From positions 23,569,938-23,633,937 of the forward strand of contig CM119268.1 in NCBI GenBank assembly GCA_051294375.1: a stretch of 64,000 nucleotides of DNA, given 5' to 3'. The position numbers were made by a program, and so were the translations under genes. How positions within the stretch are numbered: the first letter of the stretch is position 1; each line of letters starts with the position of its first letter. Below, in pieces: positions 58,241-64,000 of the stretch. The notes below the pieces were generated by a model. The model was not told the origin of the DNA and did no database searches. It worked only from the letters and a program-made list of their open reading frames with translations. This DNA is from Paraspadella gotoi (Eukaryota; Chaetognatha).

Positions 58241-58677
58241 CTTCTCACTCTTTTCCACCCTCCTTTCATCTTTTTCTCTCTCTATCATTCTCTCGCTTTT
58301 TCTCCCTCTCGCCCTATTTGTAACTTTGTCTTTCTTTTTTTCTCTTATCTTTTTCATGTCCTTCTAAGAAAATGGTAAAACTTTCTCCTCCTCCCTCTCC
58401 TCCTCCTCCTCCTCCTCCTCATTTAATGATGTTTATTCCATCTTTAAGTCTTTAGTATCGCGACTCAACTTCGACTTCCGGAACCAAAACAACAAAACAA
58501 ACTTGTTTTCGCTTTGAAAGTGTTTCGCTTAAACTTTAAAGAAATGTATTTTAAATAAATGAAAAAATACAACATTTTTAAAAAATTCAATCACATTACA
58601 ATATGATGAAAAATTAAATATTATGCCCCTTCATTAATAGGGAAGCCGGGTACTCGGGGAGTGAATAAACGAGACTG
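57861..58677. other. CT tracts and AT-rich DNA
   Basis: CT tracts at 57888-57902, 58004-58020 and 58207-58237, and a CTC tract (58385-58420). No gene. Confidence 0.5.
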
Positions 58678-58790
58678 TGAGAGAGTCTTGATTGAAAGCT
58701 TGCAAGGACCTGCTGTGTCATTATCTTGTGAGAGTGATTAAAGCCTTAAACCACCAAAGCCTGTCTAAAGTCAGTTATTAAATGAATGGA
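58678..58790 (-). repeat. SINE-like family B, copy
   Basis: On the minus strand: CTGACTTTAGACAGGCTTTG, GTGGTTTAAGGCTTTAATCA, CTCTCACAAGATAATG, CTTGCAAGCTTTCAATCAAG. Confidence 0.65.
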
Positions 58791-58821
58791 TAATTCTATG
58801 TTGGATGTAGTAGTTTTTGTA

Positions 58822-58848
58822 GTACTGTACTACATTGTAGTACAGTAC
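58822..58848. repeat. 12-bp perfect inverted repeat
   Basis: GTACTGTACTAC, loop ATT, GTAGTACAGTAC. Confidence 0.85.
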
Positions 58849-58849
58849 C

Positions 58850-59400
58850 ATCCGTCTGGAATTTCTGAGACGGCAAGCTCTGTAACTCGAGTACAAATGA
58901 TAATTCGAAAGGGAGTTTTTGTCTTGTTATCGAGTACTCATACGGCTACTCTCCCTTCGGTAAGCCATTGCTCTACGACCACTTTTGGGACATAGCAGTT
59001 TATTGTAAAATTTAACCATGAGTGGGATTCGAATCCTTTCATTCCATTCCACGTCGAAGTCTTAGTTTTTTCATAATTGATTTTGAGATATATTAACGTT
59101 TTTATTATTTAAAACTGTTATATCATCGCAGAAAACGGATTGACCGTGTAGCCTGTCTCGCTTGTCATTATGAAAAAGTTCAAGATTATTTGTTTTACTA
59201 TATTCGACTTTAAATTGTTATTAAGATTAAAAAATAAATGTAAAAATTGAATATATTTCAATATATTTTAATTTTAACTGTCTTTCCCAATTTTACTTAT
59301 ATTCTTTATATAAAGTATATAAACATTATGTCGTTCGTATAGAAGAAATCGATGGCTTTAATGTTGGCATAAAGAGAAAGAGGAAGAGGAAGAGGAAGAG
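58850..59400. other. Intergenic DNA
   Basis: Includes GTGGGATTCGAATCC (59022-59036), B-box-like, with CCATTGCTCTACGACC 50-60 nt before it. Order and orientation do not give a tRNA. A GAA/GGA tract follows at 59370-59417. Confidence 0.4.
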
Positions 59401-59433
59401 GAAGAGGAGGAAGAGGATATGAATTTGGCGGCG

Positions 59434-59474
59434 GTCACGTGACGTGAAAGGTCGACGGGACAGCGTCACGTGAT
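59434..59474. promoter_or_regulatory. Pair of GTCACGTGAY boxes 31 bp apart
   Basis: GTCACGTGAC (59434-59443), identical to the CLEAR/E-box consensus bound by MiT/TFE and USF-type bHLH-ZIP factors, and GTCACGTGAT (59465-59474). Spacing of 31 bp is about three helical turns. No adjacent gene start is proven. Confidence 0.4.
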
Positions 59475-59522
59475 TACTGAAAAGTGGTCAGTCCGACTGA
59501 TCACCAGGAAGACGGATGGGAA

Positions 59523-59523
<1 letters not shown>

Positions 59524-59558
<35 letters not shown>

Positions 59559-59587
59559 GAGAGAGAGAGAGAGGGAGAAGAGAGAGA

Positions 59588-59619
<32 letters not shown>

Positions 59620-59640
59620 TAGAGAGAAACCGAGGAGAGC
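59524..59640. repeat. (GA)n tract
   Basis: Interrupted GA repeat. Frames on both strands are repeat translations. Confidence 0.9.
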
Positions 59641-60045
59641 AGGTAGGTAGGGTAAAAAAATACAATAATTTGTAATATGAGAAAGGCAGTACAAATTCTT
59701 AAGTTCTAATTTAAAAAGACTTTTGTTCTCTTCTTCGATTTAAATTTGTTACGTCAGAGGGCGATCACACTCGGGAAGAAACTTTTCTCGTTGAACAAAT
59801 GAACAGCGAAAAAAGGGAATTTTTAACTGAAAGAAATTAAAAAGTGTTTAAATGTCAAAAGGAAATGAAAACCGAAAACTAAAACAAAAACAAAACAAAG
59901 AAACAGTAATATTGTTTTGTTTTTTATGCGAAACGGATTCGGGATTTTAATTTGGCGGAGAGAAGATCAGCGACCTTTTTTGTCCTGAATCCTTTTTGGC
60001 TTTGAACTTGGAGCATGACCCTATCCAGATTCTCCAGGTGTGTTT

Positions 60046-60078
<33 letters not shown>

Positions 60079-60390
60079 TAATTTGAGAACATAGACTTAA
60101 GAGATAAAAAAATTTATTCATAGACATTTTAGAATTCTCCCTTAATTAATCTTCGTCATTAATAATTAATATTATTATCATAATTTGTATTTAAATGAAC
60201 GTCTCAATTAACTCAAAAATGAAGTACAAAAAAAAAAAAATGATATGCATATAGAAAGAAAATCAAGATTCAGATTTTGAAAATTCATAATTCAGATTCC
60301 AGGTGGATGAATTAATCTTCACCAAATTTCGTCGGGTAAGGATTTGGTTCGCGGCGAAAGTAAGTTCAGCTGGGATTCTCTCTCATCACA
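59641..60390. other. AT-rich intergenic stretch
   Basis: GA tract at 60050-60078. No gene. Confidence 0.5.
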
Positions 60391-60391
60391 G

Positions 60392-60955
60392 GAGAATGGG
60401 AAAAGGTAAGTAAGCAGGTCACGAGGATCGCAGCTGGTTCCGGGAAAAGCCTTACCTTCTGCTTAAGTTGTCTTCAAACGAACAACTCTTTAATCTTTGT
60501 TTGAAATTGTGTTTTTATATAACTGGTTAGACTAATATAAATTATTCAATCATTTAATAAATAAACTATCTCTCCCCTGATTTTGGATAGGCTTTTGTGG
60601 TTTAAGGCCTCCATCACTCTGACAAGATAGTAATAAAGTTTAATTGCAGGACCCTGTAAGGTTTTAATCGAGACTTTATCTCTTTTAAGGGTTTCCTTTC
60701 AATTTTAATAAAATATTTTATTTTTTTGTTGTCATTTTGTATAGTTCAGTCATATGTAATGTTATAAAATTGTTTATTTACACTAGTATTTGTATTTAAT
60801 TGATCGTTGTATTTTTTTAAACCTTAATTTTTCTTTCTTTTCAGTTCCCACGACGAAACCATAAATGCGAGGGTCAGAACATCTGGACGACGACGACTAT
60901 GACGACGATCCACGGTTGTCAAGGAGACGATACCGCTGGGAAAACAACAAAGTAA
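60392..60955 (+). CDS. Weak two-exon candidate (fragment)
   Basis: A 14-nt segment between TCATCACAG and AAAAG|GTAAGTAAG (60392-60405) has ideal splice borders. A second segment starts after TTTCTTTTCAG (60845) and reads 36 codons to TAA at 60953-60955, giving EWEK + FPRRNHKCEGQNIW then a Thr-rich tail from a GAC/ACG repeat. No family recognised. Low complexity in the tail and lack of further exons keep this weak. Confidence 0.2.
60550..60690 (+). repeat. SINE-like family B, longest copy
   Basis: TTTAATAAATAAACTATCTC, TCCCCTGATTTTGG, GGCTTTTGTGGTTTAAGGCC, TCCATCACTCTGACAAGATA, GCAGGACCCTGTAAGG, TTTTAATCGAGACT. Confidence 0.65.
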
Positions 60956-63380
60956 AGAAGCAAAACAAATAAGGATAGAAAATACGAAACAAAAGACGAA
61001 ACAAGTTTCGGCGAAAAGAAAAAAAAACAAAAGGAAATCAAATTAATTCTCTTCCTCCGAGAGATGAAGGGAGGAGGAGGAGGAGGAGGAGGAGGAAGAA
61101 GAAGAGGGGAGGGAAATACAAATAATTTATTAAATTACAATATTAAATGTGTTCGAGTGGAAAAAGTCAATATGAATTCATTGAGAAGAGAAGAGAAGAG
61201 GAAAATTGACTCTAGTTTCCATTCGTTTGATGTCTTGTGTAATTTCATGTTGTTATGTGTTGTTTTGAGTTATATATTGTTATGGTTGGGGCTTTGTTTC
61301 TTTGTATCATATATCCATTAACGATGAACAAAGAAAGATTTTCCGCGGTTGAAATTTTATTTTCGAAATTTTATTTTAATAGTATGTATAAATAAATGAT
61401 TGTTTTATGAAATGAATTGAGAGAAGATTTCATAAAAAGAGCGATGCCATCTAAATCGTATTCACTGCCATAGGGATTGTCACCAGATGGCATTTGGTCG
61501 CGTTCTTTTCCCAACTTTTTTGGTCTTTGATGGAATCTGACCTTAGTTGTCCAGACGAAGATTCCACTAAAATCAAAAATAACAAAATCGGATTCCATTA
61601 GAATCCGATTCTTTAAACACTAATCGATTATCCCTGAAAGAAATACTTTATCCTCTTATTTTCTTTGTTCTGTTGTTGACCTGAGAAAAGTGGAATGACC
61701 ACCTGAGGGAAGTTATTGTCTTTGTCGTTGTTGTTGTAAATTTTTTACTCATTGTTGTCTTCGGGTTTTATTTTATTTTAAAATATTTTCATTTAAAAGA
61801 AAATTATTAATATTTACTAAAAAAATCAATGAAATTGATGATAAAATATTTAGCTCTATGTGACACCTGCACTTGTTTTTCTTCTTAAGTTAAAAAAGAG
61901 TGAAAAAGAGAAACAACTAGATAATAAAGCCAAAACAAGTTACCTATTAAATTTTCAAATAGAGTCAAAGAGTAAAATCACTACAGTATCATATACACTT
62001 TCTATCTTTTGAAATAATTTTAAAAAAGTATGGTTTTAATTAATATCCAATTTTATTAGTAGTAGCTTTCACTTACTTTAGAATTGTTAGTATACTACAT
62101 ATAGTCAATTTTTCATTTGGAATGTTTTTCATTGATACTTAATATACTTAATATACTAAAAGTAGGGTAGTCTGGTGATTTTTTATTAAGAAAATTTTTT
62201 TTCACGTGGTGTCATGTAGCAGACATCGTTAGCTTTCATATGATACCTCACATGATGCATTAAAATTATTTTATGATAGCATTATGACATAAAAAAAATT
62301 GTGATATTTTTTTTCTGCCAGGCCTCGTAGACACAGCTAAAACTTAAAATTTAAAAATCTGATAATACAGTCTTTTAGCCCTATGTCAGTAGTTTTTAAA
62401 TCAGGGGGAACAAAGTTTAAACTCCTAAATTATTATATTTAAATCATATGTTTTTTAAGGTTCCTACATGAATTTTTTAAATTTTTTTGTTTTCAACAAA
62501 ATGATAATCATTATCCTTAGTAATTATATAAACATTTGAGGTATAGAAAAATTTTTTTTATATCAGAAACATAATTTAATCTTTTCTCTTTCAGAATCTA
62601 TATTTATTTATTTTTTTAAATGTGGTCAAGTGTGTTTAATTTAATTTCAAAAGTTGTTATACTTTTGACTAAGATTCCGATCAAGATTTTAAAAATATCC
62701 TTTGAAACATTTTAAAACAATTATATGGAAAAGATGCCCCATAATTATGGCTTTAATTTGATACCAGTCTCATCGTTCTATCATTTTTGGTTCAAAAGAT
62801 ATCAAAGAAAATCAATTTTTTTATTATCAATTGACTCGGCCAAAGCTAAAAATTTAGGTAGAACCAAACCAAACAACTTGCTTTCAAGGCATATCGCGTC
62901 TATGCGCGTATACGTAGGTCAATTTTAAAAACAGATTTAGAATCCTCAAACGCATATTTACTAGTAACCTGACGACATCAAGTGATGGAAGTTCCGTTCT
63001 CTTATTATATCAAAAAGAAAAATTAATTCTAATATATTTAGTTAATATCTATCGATTTCAATGAAAAAAAAGGCACTAGATATATATCATGTGATTGAAC
63101 AATGTTTTGCACTAATAATTTTATAAATTTTATGTATTTTGTAAGTATTTTAATTATTTTTTTTCAGTGAGTAAAATAACAACTTTTTTATTCGCTAATT
63201 TTTATCTCGGACGCTTAACGCCAGACTTCCCTACTAAAAGATGAAAACTTTGACATTTACCACTTGTAATTTCAGTACAATCAGTTCCCAATACATTGCC
63301 AAATATCCGAATACTAAATCTACTACAAAAATATCGGCCTGATTTTCCCAGAACGCCCCATTTCGTCTTAAACTCGGAAT
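60956..63380. other. AT-rich intergenic DNA
   Basis: GGA tract at 61070-61095, a 10-bp inverted repeat AATCGGATTC/GAATCCGATT (61586-61595, 61601-61610), otherwise plain AT-rich DNA. No exon supported. Confidence 0.5.
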
Positions 63381-63394
63381 TAATTGGAATTAAT

Positions 63395-63590
63395 CTTTAT
63401 GTTTAAAGATTAGGTTAAACGTTTGGGTTAAGGATTAAATTAACGATAAAGGTGTGGGATTAGGTTAGTAACTACAGTTAGAAATAAGTTTTAGGGATTA
63501 AGATTTAGGGTTAGGGGTTCAGGTTAATGATTAAGGATTAAGATTTAGGCTTTTGACTTAAAAATTAGGGTTGTGAGTTTGGTAATAAAT
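63395..63590 (+). repeat. Degenerate TTAGGG-like stretch
   Basis: Scattered variants such as TTTGGGTTAAGG, GGATTAGG, TTTAGGGTTAGGGG and GATTTAGG over about 180 bp, resembling decayed animal telomere repeat. Confidence 0.45.
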
Positions 63591-63697
63591 TAATATTAAA
63601 ATTTAATGTTATATTGAAGTTACATAATTAAGTAACTGAAATGAAGCATTTTCGGCAAAGAGAGCCAATAAAGTCTACGCGATCCCACGCGCCATCT

Positions 63698-63909
63698 TCA
63701 GCCATGAAGCGGCTTTTTGTCATCAGCGACGTAACGACGACGACGACAACAAACAATGAAGCCTAAGACGATGATCGTGAGAAAGAGAAGAATGGTGACA
63801 ACTGCGAGTCCAATGATGAGCATCTCGGGGTCGTGAGATTTGAAAAAGGAAGTGACCTTGTTGTCATTGTTATCATTGATTTTACTTTTGTCTTTCTTGC
63901 ATTTCCGAC
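63698..63909 (-). CDS. Last coding exon of a single-pass membrane protein (partial gene)
   Basis: On the minus strand the acceptor CTTTTTTTTTAAG ends at 63910. The exon enters in phase 1 and encodes a Lys/Asp/Asn-rich juxtamembrane stretch, a strong membrane span (MLIIGLAVVTILLFLTIIVL, then GFIVCC), a CCRRRRY stop-transfer and a short tail DDKKPLHG before TGA (63700-63698). This is the usual C-terminal exon of a type I receptor or adhesion protein. The ectodomain exons lie beyond the right edge, so the family is unknown. An ATTAAA-type signal lies about 90-100 nt downstream. Confidence 0.6.
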
Positions 63910-64000
63910 CTTAAAAAAAAAGTTTTTTTGGGATTAACTGTTTAGTATTTCTATAAAAAATATCTCATTTTTGTGGTTAAATCCCATAAAATTATTATAC
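63910..64000 (-). other. Intron at the window edge
   Basis: AT-rich upstream intron of the membrane-protein exon, cut by the window end. Confidence 0.5.

Noticed and set aside
58960-59040. Possible tRNA or SINE (GGGATTCGAATCC and CCATTGCTCTACGACC)
   Set aside because: The two promoter-like boxes are in the wrong order and strand relation for a tRNA head, and no cloverleaf forms.

Overview
The window is nuclear DNA of an animal, most likely an invertebrate. It is AT-rich, has spliceosomal introns and a Notch-modifying fringe glycosyltransferase, and is crowded with GA/CT, GTC/GAY and homopolymer tracts. Most of the 19 runs of N sit inside or next to such tracts. No prokaryotic gene, rRNA, functional tRNA or CRISPR array is visible. 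The species cannot be named from the sequence.

Layout. 1-13 kb is repeat-rich intergenic DNA. It holds copies of a GTCC/GTCT-bearing interspersed element, two tRNA-derived SINE copies, several microsatellites and a hammerhead-like RNA motif near 9.26 kb. 13.06-17.85 kb (+) is a four-exon gene that splices cleanly into a 245-residue secreted or surface protein with two tandem 8-cysteine modules. Its last codons lie in one unit of a 46-bp minisatellite, which is split just downstream by a 768-bp hAT-type non-autonomous transposon. 20.5-23.0 kb (-) is a two-exon fringe gene.

20.1-50.1 kb is the structural oddity. The fringe locus and its upstream DNA appear as copy A (20.1-31.1 kb), a fragment A' (31.2-32.3 kb), a direct copy B (32.3-40.05 kb, exon 1 only) and an inverted copy C (42.2-50.1 kb, both exons). 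The extra copies carry dense small indels, are bounded by 25-N gaps and include a roughly 1.4-kb block that repeats almost verbatim. I read this as uncollapsed haplotypes or faulty long-read gap filling rather than three genes, but a real inverted segmental duplication is not excluded. Copies A and B carry a small foldback element (a perfect 86-bp inverted repeat in B) with hammerhead-like ribozyme cores and a 12-bp flanking direct repeat. Copy C has the empty site.

Between B and C lie a 23-bp minisatellite made of 3'-splice-site-like units, which ends next to a plausible but stop-containing exon, and a 27-bp minisatellite. 50.1-64 kb is again repeat-rich. It holds several copies of a second SINE-like family, an AAGTC satellite, a pair of GTCACGTGAY boxes, a weak two-exon candidate and, at the right edge on the minus strand, the last exon of a single-pass membrane protein whose other exons lie outside the window.

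Only fringe has an assignable pathway (O-fucose elongation on Notch in the Golgi). The 8-cysteine protein and the membrane-protein exon are unassigned, and nothing suggests that they work with fringe.
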